Shown here one piece after another: positions 1 through 9,233 of a DNA stretch of 64,000 bases. Source of the DNA: DASQPA01 sp963757335 (GTDB lineage Bacteria; Acidobacteriota; Thermoanaerobaculia; Multivoradales; UBA5704); contig CAVWRJ010000013.1 of the NCBI GenBank assembly GCA_963757335.1, positions 310,001 to 374,000 on the forward strand. Direction: 5' to 3'. The stretch's first letter is position 1. Every line of letters starts with the position of its first letter. Position numbers and translations under genes: made by a program. Below the pieces are notes generated by a model. That model was given only the letters and a program-made list of their open reading frames with translations. It had not been told where the DNA came from and ran no database searches.

Positions 1-1391
1 TCGGCGTGGAGGGCATGGAGGATGGGCGTCGTCATCATCGTCGTGACGACCGCCATGATCACCATCATGGCGAAGAGGGTGGGCGAGAGGACCTTCAGAT
101 CGAGCCCCAGGTTCAGGACGATCAGCTGCATCAACCCCCGGGTGTTCATGAGGATGCCGAGCGCCGACGACTCGCGCCAGGGCAGGCCGGTCAGGCGCGC
201 CGCGACCGCGGTGCCGCCGAACTTGCCGAGGCAGGCGACGAGGATGATGACGCCGACGATCAGCCACTGGCCTCCGCCGTGGACGAGGCCGATCTCCGTC
301 CGCATGCCGGTGAAGGCGAAGAAGGCGGGGAGGAGGAAGACCACCACCAGGTCGTGGAGGCGGGTCGTCAGCTCGCGGGCGAGCCGGCTCTCGCTGGGGA
401 TGACGGCGCCCAGGAGAAAGGCGCCGAAGAGGGCGTGGATGCCGATCATCTCGGTGGCCAGGGCGGAGAGCAGGAGGGCGACGAAGAGCCCGGCGCTGAC
501 GCTCTGGGTGAGCTTCCCCTCCTGCTCGACCCGCGCCACCAGACGCTTGAGGAGCGGGCGGACGAGGACGAGGACGAAGGCGATGTAGGCGACGGTCAGG
601 AGCACGGTGTGGGCGGCCCCTTCGAGGCGCGCCTGGACGATCCCCACGAGGAAGGCGAGGAGGCACCAGGCGGTGACGTCGTCGACCGCGGCGCAGGTCA
701 GGGCGATCGTCCCCAGGGGGGTCTTGTGGATGCCGCGGTCGGTCAGGATGCGCGCCAGGACCGGGAAGGCGGTGATCGACATGGCGACGCCGATGAAGAG
801 GGCGAAGGCGGTGAACGGCACGTCGGCCGACGATAGCCGCGGGTAGAGCCAGAGGGCGAGCCCCGAGCCGAGGAGGAACGGGGTGACGATGCTCGCGTGG
901 GAGATGGCGATCGTCGAATGGGTGCCGTGGGAGAGGTGCCGGGTGTCGAGTTCCAGGCCGACCAGGAACATGAAGAGGATGACGCCGATCTGCGCCAGAA
1001 GGTTCAAATGGGGCGAGATGCTCGGCGGCAGCAGGTAGGCGGAGGCCTCGGGCGCCAGGTGGCCGAGGAGCGACGGCCCGAGGAGGATGCCGGCGACCAC
1101 CTCGCCGATGACCGGCGGCTGCTCGATGTACTTGAAGAGGGCGCCGACCAGCCGCGCGGTGGCGATGATGACGATGAGCGCGATCAGGACATGCAGGAAG
1201 CTGCCGCCCTTGGCGGCCTCCTCCCCGGCGGCGGTGCCGAAACGGGGCGCCGCGGCGGCGGGGGCCGGAGCGCCGAGGCCGGCCCCGTGGGAGCGGATCC
1301 AGAAGAACAGGGCGATGGTGACGCCGAGCATCGCCAGGTAGGCGACGCCTGTGCGCAGGGTGGACAGATTCCACCCGAACTTCGAGTCCAT
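1..1391 (-). CDS. Cation:proton antiporter, CPA2 (KefB/NhaS-like) family, partial at window edge
   Basis: The reverse strand is open from an ATG at 1391 (GGAGG a few bases upstream) to the left edge, 463 codons with no stop, so the C-terminus is missing. The product is a polytopic inner-membrane exchanger of the Na+(K+)/H+ antiporter fold. An N-terminal membrane segment lies near residues 12-30, then an Ala/Pro linker, then at least ten hydrophobic segments. Family hallmarks are readable: QPPVIGEVVAGILLGPS near residue 85, FLVGLELD shortly after, and FPVLARILTDRG in the middle. Family knowledge gives monovalent cation/proton exchange for pH and ion homeostasis; the ion is not readable. Whether a RCK/TrkA domain follows is unknown. 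Confidence 0.9.
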   Translation of the reverse strand, partial: MDSKFGWNLSTLRTGVAYLAMLGVTIALFFWIRSHGAGLGAPAPAAAAPRFGTAAGEEAAKGGSFLHVLIALIVIIATARLVGALFKYIEQPPVIGEVVAGILLGPSLLGHLAPEASAYLLPPSISPHLNLLAQIGVILFMFLVGLELDTRHLSHGTHSTIAISHASIVTPFLLGSGLALWLYPRLSSADVPFTAFALFIGVAMSITAFPVLARILTDRGIHKTPLGTIALTCAAVDDVTAWCLLAFLVGIVQARLEGAAHTVLLTVAYIAFVLVLVRPLLKRLVARVEQEGKLTQSVSAGLFVALLLSALATEMIGIHALFGAFLLGAVIPSESRLARELTTRLHDLVVVFLLPAFFAFTGMRTEIGLVHGGGQWLIVGVIILVACLGKFGGTAVAARLTGLPWRESSALGILMNTRGLMQLIVLNLGLDLKVLSPTLFAMMVIMAVVTTMMTTPILHALHA

Positions 1392-1447
1392 GGTCTCCTC
1401 CCCCGCTAGATGATAAAGCCAGAAAATCAAATCAAATGGGGATGAAG

Positions 1448-1487
1448 CCACCCCCGGACCCCTAGTGCAGCGAAGGGCCGGGGGTGG
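1448..1487 (-). terminator. Rho-independent terminator-like hairpin
   Basis: CCACCCCCGG (1448-1457) and CCGGGGGTGG (1478-1487) form a perfect 10-bp stem. Read on the minus strand it lies just after the stop of the 1504-1965 gene and is followed by T-rich sequence around 1420-1440. Confidence 0.6.
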
Positions 1488-1503
1488 GACGCCTCGCCTC
1501 TTC

Positions 1504-1965
1504 CTACTTCTTCTCCGTCCCCGAGGTGCCGGCGGCCGGGGGGGCCGAGGCCTCGGGCTGCGGATTCGGCACCGGAGCCGGCTTGGTCCGGGTCCTCCCG
1601 GCGGGGCGGGGCCGGATCCCGAACTCCTTGAGCTGCACGCTGGTCGAGCCGTGCTCGAAGGCGAGGGCCGAAGCCAGGCGGCTGCGCAGGCGGTCCCCCG
1701 CTTTGACCATGGCGCGCCGATCCTCGGCCACCTTGCTGGCGCCGGTCTTCAACCCCAGCACCTGGAACTCCAGTGTCTTGGCGTCGGCCAGCAGCTGGAC
1801 GAGCTCGGCGTGGACCGGCTTGACGTGCGGCATGGTGTCCAAGAGCGGCGCGAGCTTGGTCTCGAGCAGCTCCCAGCGCAGAACCTTGTTGGCGAAGGAG
1901 TTGGCCTTGGCATCGGTGAACTTGAGCTTGGCGGCCACGGGCTTGGGTGGATTCTGATTCGACAT
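1504..1965 (-). CDS. Hypothetical helical protein with Pro-rich tail
   Basis: This is a 153-residue protein of unknown function. The ATG at 1965 is chosen because AGGAG sits about 7 bases upstream; the open frame continues further but that part is Arg-rich and not protein-like. Residues 1-110 read as three or four amphipathic helices rich in Lys, Ala and Leu with no signal peptide, so a cytosolic helical bundle is likely. The last 40 residues are Pro/Ala/Thr-rich and disordered-looking, ending in two lysines. A hairpin terminator follows it, and the antiporter downstream has its own ribosome site, so the two are probably not one unit. Confidence 0.6.
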   Translation of the reverse strand: MSNQNPPKPVAAKLKFTDAKANSFANKVLRWELLETKLAPLLDTMPHVKPVHAELVQLLADAKTLEFQVLGLKTGASKVAEDRRAMVKAGDRLRSRLASALAFEHGSTSVQLKEFGIRPRPAGRTRTKPAPVPNPQPEASAPPAAGTSGTEKK

Positions 1966-2279
1966 GACTGTTTCTCCTGTAAGCTTTTGCGTTAAGCTAC
2001 AGAGCTGTCTCTCGTAGACGCACCTTGACTCCCCAATGGAACCGGGTGCTCTCCGTAGCGATGACCTCCGGAAGGGGGCCCTCCTGCACGGGGGCTCTCT
2101 TCCGGGAACTTCCACGCTGCGCGATCTCCCCTCCTCTGCACGGGCGGTCCTCTCGCCTCGCCTCTCCTCACGTCCTGCCCTCCTTATTAAGGGTCTGCCG
2201 GGAGCTCCAGCGCTCCGGCACGACATAGCCTCTCCTACTAGCTACCGAGAAAGCGACAAATTTGGGGAAGGAAAATTTT

Positions 2280-2710
2280 TTTGTTGCCGGCCCGCCGCCG
2301 GGAGCGGTTCCTGCCTGCCCGCGGCACGCTCTTCCCCGCGGCGGGCGTCCACGGTTTTGCGGCGGGGACGTTCTGATTTGAGGCGGAACCGTTCTTGTCG
2401 GGAGCGGTGCAGCTCCGTTCTACGGCGGAGCGGTTCGTGGCGGGAGCGGTGCAGCTCCGTTCTACGGCGGAGCGGTTCGTGGCGGGAGCGGTGCAGCTCC
2501 GTTCCGCGGCGGTTGACCTTGGCTCCGCCGCGGTGCGGATCGGCTCTCGTCCAAAGCGGTTCTTCTCCGCCGCAGTCGAGATCTCATCCGCCCGCAACGA
2601 GAGCGTCTCCGCGCCAGTCGAATGCGCCACCGCGGCAGACCCGTGCCGGTCCGGAGCCGTTCGGTCGCAATCCGCTCCCTGCGCCGAGCCTCCGGAGCCT
2701 GCTTGGAGGC
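2280..2710. repeat. Degenerate 21-bp-period tandem repeat array (left array)
   Basis: Between the 1504-1965 gene and the lipoprotein at 3147 there is no credible gene for about 1180 bases. Most of 2280-2710 is a degenerate repeat of 21-bp period. The clearest part is a 42-bp unit (two 21-bp subunits) starting at 2401, 2443 and 2485. On the minus strand it reads as seven-residue repeats such as CTAPATN and RSAVERS. No start with a ribosome site supports translation. I see nothing recognisable at 1966-2279 or 2711-2920. Confidence 0.75.
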
Positions 2711-2923
2711 GTTCCGGCCGTGGACGATTCAGCCCGCTCGCGCACGGTCATCTCCGGCCCCATAGGCGCCGACTTCGCGCCGATGGCGAGAGACATCGAT
2801 CCGTCGCGATGCCATGCCTGTGGGCAGAAGGCCCTGCGTCTTGTTGAGGAGCTCCTGCCGGCCCGAGCGCGAGGGCTCCACCCGGATGATCCTGTTTGCT
2901 CATAGATCGATGCCCATATCAAC

Positions 2924-2951
2924 GCTACTTAGGTGCCAGGCGTTTCTTGGG
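2924..2951 (+). repeat. Interspersed 28-bp repeat R1, copy 1
   Basis: Begins GCTACTTAGGTGCCAGGCG and ends TTTCTTGGG. It is the same as the copy at 4647-4674 over 28 bases and lies in non-coding sequence. Confidence 0.7.
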
Positions 2952-3007
2952 CCATACCCTCCGCCATTCCTTCGCGCCCCATCTCCTCGTAGACGGTTAT
3001 GACATCT

Positions 3008-3034
3008 GCTACTTAGATGCCAGGCGTTTCTCGG
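3008..3034 (+). repeat. Interspersed repeat R1, copy 2
   Basis: A near copy of R1, with GATGCC for GGTGCC and TCGG for TTGG. It lies 84 bp after copy 1 in the same orientation. Confidence 0.65.
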
Positions 3035-3146
3035 AGGGCGCGAAAGCGAACTCGTCCGTGGAGGCAGGAAAAAGCGTGCGCAGGTCCGTCTCATAGAAAC
3101 AAATCCCTCAGGCGAGACAAGCTGGAGGGAACCTCAGGAGGAAGCC

Positions 3147-4514
3147 ATGATCCTTCACTCGCGCGGTTCGTTCCTCGCCGTAGTACTGATGGCCACAGTC
3201 ACTCTCGGCGGTTGCAGCGTGCATCAACGGCTCGCCACGCAGGCGGTGAGATTCAACTTGGCGCTCGAGCAAGCTCAGAATGAGATGCTCCTCCTCAACG
3301 TCATCAGGGCCAAGGATCATCTGCCGATGTATCTGACCGGCATGTCGACCCTTACGGGAAACGTCCAGACGAGCTTCGGTGCCAGCGCTGGAGGCACCTA
3401 TACGCGCGCCAAGGGTTCTACAGCTTCTACTGGAGCTTCGGCTGGAACTACGACCGGGACTACGAGTGGAGCTACTACTGGAACTACCACTGGAACTATG
3501 GTTGGAGCCATGGCGACAGATATGCTCACCCATGCCTATATGCCCTCCGCAATGGCGAGCGAGTCGGAAAACCCGACCTATACGTTGTCTGTCCTCGATA
3601 CCCAGGAATTCATGCGCGGCTTTATGAGTTCCCTTGGCAAAGAGACTTTCGCCTATTACTGGAATCAGGGTTGGCCGCCCGAGGCGCTGATCTATCTGCT
3701 TGTAGAAAGGGTGGAGATCAAATGCGGGGAGAAGACGATCCGAGTTCTGAACAATTTCCCTGACAGCTCCGATCCGGACCTGGACAAGCTGATGAAATTT
3801 GCTAAGGAGGTAAAGGAATTCCTTGATCAGAAGCCGGAGATCGAGCTGGCCCCGGCGCCGAAAGACGTCGGCCCCCCAATACAAAACACCAATCTTCAGG
3901 ATCTCGACAAGCTTGTCAAGATCGCCAAAGAAGATTTGCTTTCCTTAACGCCAACTACTGGCAAGGATGCCTATCAACTCAAGAGCCTGGGGACGAATCT
4001 GCAGTTCACGTTTTCCAGTCCGAAAAAAGACGTGGATAGCAAGGCTACTGTTTGCAAGCCTTTTCCTACTACCCAGAAGAGCGATTCTATGTGGACTACT
4101 GAAACCGGGTTCTCCGTTTCCTTCGCCCTGCGATCGCCTGATGCTCTACTCAACTATCTAGGCGATCTGGCGCGTGTGGAGAACAGGAAGGACGCACCTA
4201 AAGTTCCGGTAGTCTGTATCCAGAAGCAGTTTCAGCCACTCTTCGTGGCGTTTCCGGCAGGCAAATGTCCTGACACGCTTCTCTCCGTCGAATCCTCTCA
4301 AGGAATCTATTCGGTTCCCGCGCCCAATCCCGGGAAGGCCAGCTACGAGTGTCAGGAGGGAGAGCTTCAGCTGAGATCACCCGGCGATCAATCGACCATA
4401 TGCGACGCCGGGATCTCGATGCAGGCATTCCGCCTGCTAAATCAGGTAATATCATTGCAAAAGTCTGCCAAGGACCTCCCGGCGCCCGCTCTGGTCCGCG
4501 TGATCGGCAACTGA
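3147..4514 (+). CDS. Secreted lipoprotein of unknown function
   Basis: A 455-residue protein with a strong ribosome site (AGGAGG) 6 bases before the ATG at 3147. A signal peptide ends in a lipobox, LGGC, with the acylated Cys near residue 23, so it should be membrane-anchored on the periplasmic side. The N-terminal mature part contains NEMLLLNVIRAKDHLPMY, a block I associate with an uncharacterised proteobacterial lipoprotein family; that is memory, not a search. Residues 90-125 are a low-complexity Gly/Thr/Ser stretch encoded by short tandem repeats (about 3415-3505). The base composition is visibly less GC-rich than the housekeeping genes, which suggests acquisition. Function is not inferable. 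Confidence 0.75.
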   Translation: MILHSRGSFLAVVLMATVTLGGCSVHQRLATQAVRFNLALEQAQNEMLLLNVIRAKDHLPMYLTGMSTLTGNVQTSFGASAGGTYTRAKGSTASTGASAGTTTGTTSGATTGTTTGTMVGAMATDMLTHAYMPSAMASESENPTYTLSVLDTQEFMRGFMSSLGKETFAYYWNQGWPPEALIYLLVERVEIKCGEKTIRVLNNFPDSSDPDLDKLMKFAKEVKEFLDQKPEIELAPAPKDVGPPIQNTNLQDLDKLVKIAKEDLLSLTPTTGKDAYQLKSLGTNLQFTFSSPKKDVDSKATVCKPFPTTQKSDSMWTTETGFSVSFALRSPDALLNYLGDLARVENRKDAPKVPVVCIQKQFQPLFVAFPAGKCPDTLLSVESSQGIYSVPAPNPGKASYECQEGELQLRSPGDQSTICDAGISMQAFRLLNQVISLQKSAKDLPAPALVRVIGN

Positions 4515-4646
4515 GGCGAAGCCACCGGCCGTGGCTCAGGGGGCCGCGTGTGCTTGAGCGTTGCGCGGCGAGGGCAAGCCCGGATTGACTACCGGCACGT
4601 CATCGGGTCCTTGGTCAAGTAGCCGTGGGCGTTGGTCCGGTACCGT

Positions 4647-4674
4647 GCTACTTAGGTGCCAGGCGTTTCTTGGG
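4647..4674 (+). repeat. Interspersed repeat R1, copy 3
   Basis: Identical over 28 bases to copy 1 at 2924-2951. It lies in the gap between the lipoprotein gene and the SRPBCC remnant. Confidence 0.7.
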
Positions 4675-4769
4675 TGCTCCTTTTCATCATGATGTTCTCA
4701 ACGGCGAGATCGATCGGCTCTCGCGAAGCCAAAAAGGACCGCCCCGAGGAACTGGCCTGACTTCAGCAC

Positions 4770-5301
4770 AGACCGAGTCTGCCAAGGTGGACGCCCTCGT
4801 CCAAGTTAAGCTTAAGGCGGCGATCTGGGCCGCAATCACCAATATCGAGAACGCTTCGGCAATCATCAGAGGAATCGAAAATATTGAGGTCTTCGAAAAA
4901 TCGGCAAGCGGGCTCGTAAGATTAAGGTGGCGAGAGACCCGAAAACTATTCGGCAAGTCAGCTACCGCGGAAAAGTGGATCACTGATGCTGCTGAGAACG
5001 AGTTCTACAAAACCAGAGCAGAAAATGGTGGATTTGCATTCTTAACCACCAATAGTATTTCGGAGAGCAGTGGCGGCATTACGTTGACTAGTTCTCATGA
5101 TTCCCAGCCTCAAGGTATCGCTGCAAAATTAATGTTGCCGATCCCAACGGGACTTCTGTTCCAGGGCGTGGCGAAGAACGCCTCCTTCAAGACCTAAACG
5201 ATATTAATGCCGCGGTTGACAGGAATGATCGATTGCGGCCTGACAACGGCATGCAGCGGACGGCGAAGACAAAGCAATTAGAGGGGATCGTGCACTTTTA
5301 A
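4770..5301 (+). pseudogene. SRPBCC-family (START-like) protein, frameshifted and lacking a clear start
   Basis: The frame reading VDALVQVKLKAAIWAAITNI onward contains the blocks RGIENIEVFEKS, RLRWRETRKLFGKSA and NEFYKTRAENGGF, which match the pattern of SRPBCC lipid/polyketide-binding proteins as I know it. The frame stops early at 5197. A one-base deletion near 5181-5183 explains this: the +1 frame continues QDLNDINAAVDRND to a stop at 5299-5301. No ATG precedes the conserved part in frame; a GTG near 4788 is possible. The reading upstream of 4770 runs through repeat R1 and is not real protein. I read this as a decayed copy, or as intact with one sequencing error. Confidence 0.65.
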
Positions 5302-5313
5302 CAGAATTCCTGC

Positions 5314-5991
5314 ATGGGTGACTATATGGAAGGCATGGAAGGTCTGCATCAACTCTTTCTCGATCTCTATCAGCGATTCTTACTCAGGGACTTCGCAGGC
5401 AAGATTATTCCTGGTGCCGTACTGCTGTTCTCTGTCTGCTCTATGTTTTTGAAGCCTAGAGATTTGATGGTCCGGCTCTCTAAAACTCGGTGGCCCCTCC
5501 TTGCCTTGCTCGGGGGATTAGCTTGGACAATTACGCTGGGTACGCAGAGCATAGCGGACTTCGTAGGTGCATGGGCGTACTTTCCCGGCGGTAACAGTGA
5601 GGCTCAATTTCAAGAACATACTATTCATGTGGAGCAATTTTTGGCGACTGCTACCGATGGGCAGAAGCTGCAATATGAAAGATTTGTGGTGATAAAGGAG
5701 GCTTGCGGCAATCTCTTTGTGGCGGGTGTTCTATCAGTGGTCCCCTGGATATATTTTTGTCTAAACATTTTTTCGGTTAACTTCGTTAACTGGAAGAGGA
5801 ATCGGGTAGTGGCTGGCTCCATTCTAGTTGCCCTTTTGGCATTAGTCCTCTCTGGGCTTTATCGAATGCATTGGCAGCACGTAGAGCGTCAGTGGAACTT
5901 TGCCACCGGTATAGCCGCCAGAAAAGACCTGCACAAGAAAGCGGAGGCCACAGAGAAGCCGCATGGAGTTAACCAAAGTAGCGAGAAGTAG
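5314..5991 (+). CDS. Hypothetical integral membrane protein
   Basis: A 225-residue protein with four likely membrane segments: about residues 30-48, 62-80, 140-160 and 172-190. A 55-residue extramembrane loop lies between segments 2 and 3, and the tail is charged. The block LLRDFAGKIIPGAVLL precedes the first segment. The start could also be ATG at 5326 or 5335; the first ATG is kept. Codon use is much more AT-rich than the flanking core genes. It follows the SRPBCC remnant by 12 bases and precedes an IS, which fits an accessory cargo gene. I do not recognise the family. Confidence 0.6.
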   Translation: MGDYMEGMEGLHQLFLDLYQRFLLRDFAGKIIPGAVLLFSVCSMFLKPRDLMVRLSKTRWPLLALLGGLAWTITLGTQSIADFVGAWAYFPGGNSEAQFQEHTIHVEQFLATATDGQKLQYERFVVIKEACGNLFVAGVLSVVPWIYFCLNIFSVNFVNWKRNRVVAGSILVALLALVLSGLYRMHWQHVERQWNFATGIAARKDLHKKAEATEKPHGVNQSSEK

Positions 5992-6058
5992 CCGGAGGCT
6001 AACCCAACTTCCACGCTTTGCGGCATAAAGTATTGAGCCATAAGGATCCACGGTTGAC

Positions 6059-7914
6059 TTTCGTCACTATTCTGGGTTGGGCAGCCAGGTTTTGACGGGG
6101 GCCATGACCTCGTGGGGAATGCCGAGGGTGTCGTAGATGACCTGATGCTGCTTCTCCGGATTCGTGCCTTTCCGGATCCGGAGAAGTTGACCACAAGGCG
6201 TCGGCAGCACTGCGGTGACCACCTGGTGGGTGGAGAGCTGTTGGCGCAAGGTCGCCCACGAGGTGTGTATCTTTTTCCGCAGAAAGCTGGTCTCGATCGA
6301 GATCAAGAGGTGATAGGCCAACACGCAGAGAAAGATGTGGGTCTGCACTCGGTTCTGGAGCTGATGGAAGATCGGGCGTTCCCGGAGCGGACTTTTGAGA
6401 TCGCGAAACGCATTCTCGACTCGGGTCAATAGAATGTAGATCCGCCAAGCCTCTTCGGTGTCGAGATCCTTACGATCCGTTTTAAGCAGATAGGCGCCAT
6501 CCATGCGAAGCGCCATGGCCTTGGCCTCGGTCTCTTCTTGCCAGATCAGCTTCCAGGGGCCGGGATCGAAGCTGAGCCGGTAATACCGGGCCACACGAGG
6601 ATAGCGCTCCTTCAGGCGGCCGATGGCCTCATAGACTTGCGCTTCCACGATCCGTTTCTTGGCGACTCGCGCCTGGAGACGATCCAGGTCAGCCAGGAGG
6701 CGCTTTTCCTGCTTTTCGCGAATCGCCCGATCCTTGGCTTGGCGCCCCTCGCTTCGACACAGAATGTAGAGATGATCGGCGGTCTCGAGCCGTTTGACCC
6801 AAACCTGGGACTTTTTCTGCGCCGGGTTGGTCGGCGAGGGCTCTCGCAGGACTTCCTGCCAGCCCTGCTCTTGCTCGAGATCGTCGAGCCATTGCAGGCG
6901 CTCCGATTGACGGCAGGCAACCACGTAGTGATGGCCGCGGGCTTGAATCTGCTGGAGATTTTCGTCGAAGGCCATGCCCCGGTCCACGATCACCGTGCCT
7001 CCACCCTTGCGCCCAGTACGTTGCTCCAGGGTCTGCAGCATCTCGTCGACCGACGATCGGTCTTGGCGATTGCCATCGAAGACCTCGTGGGCCTTGGGAA
7101 AGCCTTCCCGGTCGAGCACCAGGCCGATGACGACCTGTTTGCAATCAGGTCGCTGATCGCGTGAATAGCCGCGTCGGGCTTGAGGATTGCTCTCGCATTT
7201 GCCCTCGAAGTAGGTCGAGGTCAGATCGTAAAGGTAATAGCTGTCATCCAGATTGAAAAGACTTTTCTCCCGCTTCGCCAGAGCCGCCTCGATCTTGCCT
7301 CGGTTCGGGTGCAGGCGATCCAGATTGCGATAGAGGGCTTCGTCAGTGAGTTCCGCAGGTCCACCCCCAAAATATCGCCCAGCGCCGTGCGCCGGACCCA
7401 CTCCGGCATTGCATGTTCCGAGCACGGAGCCACCAGGCGATTCAAAACCATGACCTCGGTGAGACGCCGAGCCTTGGGCGAAAGGCCCACCTCAAGCAGA
7501 GTGTCGTCGATCCCCAGACGCAGCCACATCTGGTGGCCCACATGGACAGGTCCCGCCTCGCGCGCCTCTTCCTGGCGCAACTGATCCGTGTGCACGGACA
7601 CGAGATCCTGGCGGTTGGTCGCGGTACGGACACGGTTCACAACCTCGGTGACCAACGGGGCCTGAGCCCTCAGCGAGGTTTGCCCCGCAAGCGCCGCCTC
7701 GACTTGGCCGATCAGGCCCGGCCACTTGCTCTTGGGCCCCGGCGACAGGGGACCCAGCGAGCACAGGGTCCGGTGTCGCGGCCCCTGAGGAGTGGTCACC
7801 GTCTCCACTACCAGGTAGTTGGTGTAGGTCTTGTCCTTGTACCGCTTGACGGTCTTGCGGATGAACACAAGGGCTTCTATACCAGAAACTCGAAGGCCCT
7901 GGTTTCGTCACTAT
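6059..7914 (-). mobile_element. IS1634-like insertion sequence
   Basis: A transposase gene fills almost the whole element. A 12-bp sequence TTTCGTCACTAT occurs just outside both ends of the gene, at 6059-6070 and 7903-7914, in direct orientation on the + strand. I did not find clear terminal inverted repeats, so the exact ends are uncertain; the given span simply includes the two 12-mers. Confidence 0.65.
6067..7868 (-). pseudogene. IS1634-family DDE transposase, frameshifted
   Basis: Two overlapping frames together give about 600 residues, the usual IS1634 transposase length. The first part, from ATG at 7868, begins MFIRKTVKRYKDKTYTNYLV and contains GIDDTLLEVGLS. The second contains LYDLTSTYFEGKC, VIGLVLDREGFPKAHEVFDG and the C-terminal block RVENAFRDLKSPLRERPIFH, which carry the catalytic acidic residues of this family. 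The reading GDILGVD must join PAELTDEALYRNLDRL, and one lost base at about 7358-7359 explains the break. IS1634 elements are not known to need programmed frameshifting, so this is probably an inactive copy or an indel error. Confidence 0.8.
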
Positions 7915-8035
7915 TTCCGTGAATCGGCGATCGCGCCTCTCGAAGAATCAACAACTTACAGCCACGAAGCCACCGAAATCGGCTCTCGGAAGGAGAGGGA
8001 AGTGGGCTAACCCAGCGCTGCACCGGACAGCAAAC

Positions 8036-8053
8036 CCAGCCAGAAACGGCTGG
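8036..8053. repeat. Small hairpin repeat CCAGCC-AGAAAC-GGCTGG
   Basis: A perfect 6-bp stem around AGAAAC. It resembles the hairpin at 9169-9184, and its reverse complement (GGTGCCAGCCGTTTCTGG) resembles repeat R1. It lies downstream of the DUF3303 gene. Confidence 0.5.
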
Positions 8054-8121
8054 CACCTTGAAAGCCCAGAGCTCCTCGGCCCACTTCAGCGGCGTGGTGG
8101 CCTCTACCTGGCCGGAGCTTT

Positions 8122-8394
8122 TTACAGCCGCGGTGCGACCGCCGCCGCCGCTGCCGCCGAGGTGACGACGGGGAGGACCTCGAATTCGACGAGATCCACC
8201 CAGCGCGCCATCCATTCGTCGAGGAGAGCGCGGTCCGCGCACTCCATGACCTGGAAGCAGCGCCGCAGGGCCTCGGTGATCCAGCTCGCGACATAGTGCA
8301 GGCCCTCGCGCGCCAACCGGCCCTGGTTGCGGAACCGCCGGTATACCGGCAGCGGGTCACCCTCGCGGAAGGTCTCGACGATCAGGTAGAGCAT
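8122..8394 (-). CDS. DUF3303 domain-containing protein
   Basis: A 90-residue protein starting at ATG 8394. The sequence MLYLIVETFREGDP, then VYRRFRNQGRLAREGLHYV, RCFQVMECADRALLDEWMAR and WVDLVEFEVLPV, follows the DUF3303 pattern closely: a small ferredoxin-like alpha/beta domain of unknown function, usually encoded alone. The Ala-rich tail after residue 78 is outside the domain. It lies between an IS and a small anchored protein on the opposite strand, so context gives no clue to its role. Confidence 0.8.
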   Translation of the reverse strand: MLYLIVETFREGDPLPVYRRFRNQGRLAREGLHYVASWITEALRRCFQVMECADRALLDEWMARWVDLVEFEVLPVVTSAAAAAAVAPRL

Positions 8395-8590
8395 GGTTCC
8401 CCAAGTCTATCCTCTGGCGCTGACGGCCGGTAGAACGCGGCGAAGCTCTACGGATGGAGACGGAGCTGAGCGGACCGGGAGGTTGGTAGTAGAGGTCGGC
8501 CTCACCCGCCCTCCTGGGGATGTCTAATCGTGGTGGTGAAATCGGCGGGTCAGCTTGCGGGGTTGGCGGGCTCCGGATACGCTCTGGTCA

Positions 8591-9142
8591 GTGTCTGACT
8601 CTCGCCCTTCATCCGGCCGCGTGGATCGCTGGCTGTCGATCGCAGCAGGGATCGGGGCGATCTGTGCCGTGGCGATCTCGCTCTACCAAGCGACCCTGGC
8701 TCGGCAGCAGCAGCGGGCGTCGGCCTGGCCGTACCTGAATCAATCCAACAGTTACGTGGAGGGACAGCCTTACACACGCCAGGTCGAGAACCAGGGCGTG
8801 GGACCCGCGCTGGTCCGGAGCTTCGAGGTGCTCGTCGACGGCAGGCCGGTGCGCACCTGGGGAGATGCCGTGCACGCCCTGACCGGCAAGGGCGATCCGG
8901 GGCTGGTCTATTCCTCCTTCGGGCTCGGCAGCGTGCTCCCGCCGGGCACAATTCGCACGCTCCTCCGCTTACAACCTGGTGACCAGGCCCGGATGTTCTG
9001 GCAGGGCGCACAGACGCGCCTCGATACCATTATCTGTTACTGTTCAATTTACGAAGAATGCTGGAAGGTGGACACGCGCTCCGAGGAGCCGGTTCCAGTG
9101 CGCGCGTGCCGTAATGGCTCGACAACAGCCTTCGCCAAGTAG
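8591..9142 (+). CDS. Hypothetical membrane-anchored protein
   Basis: A single N-terminal membrane helix (WLSIAAGIGAICAVAISLYQ) is followed by a roughly 140-residue soluble region with several Trp, Tyr and Cys residues. I prefer GTG at 8591; the frame also opens at a TTG at 8555. The layout of one helix, a short charged stretch (TLARQQQRASAWPYL) and an extracellular-type domain resembles many unnamed proteins of mobile regions. The lower-order context (IS upstream, repeats downstream) supports an accessory gene. No function is inferred. Confidence 0.55.
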   Translation: MSDSRPSSGRVDRWLSIAAGIGAICAVAISLYQATLARQQQRASAWPYLNQSNSYVEGQPYTRQVENQGVGPALVRSFEVLVDGRPVRTWGDAVHALTGKGDPGLVYSSFGLGSVLPPGTIRTLLRLQPGDQARMFWQGAQTRLDTIICYCSIYEECWKVDTRSEEPVPVRACRNGSTTAFAK

Positions 9143-9168
9143 GGAGCTTGGGATCACCAGGAAAGAAA

Positions 9169-9184
9169 CAGCCAGAAGCGGCTG
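9169..9184. repeat. Small hairpin repeat CAGCC-AGAAGC-GGCTG
   Basis: Same design as the hairpin at 8036-8053, here between two small unknown genes on the same strand. Confidence 0.45.
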
Positions 9185-9233
9185 GCCCCTTGATGGCGCA
9201 CCTTGATTGGCAGTGAACGGCAATCCTTATGCG

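Noticed and set aside
2395..2905. Proteins encoded by several open frames over the left repeat array
   Set aside because: All six frames are open there because of the repeat period; none has a plausible start region or composition.
7350..7375. Programmed frameshifting in the IS1634-like transposase at a G run
   Set aside because: The protein alignment places the break a few bases beyond the run, where one base is missing, and this family normally has a single frame.
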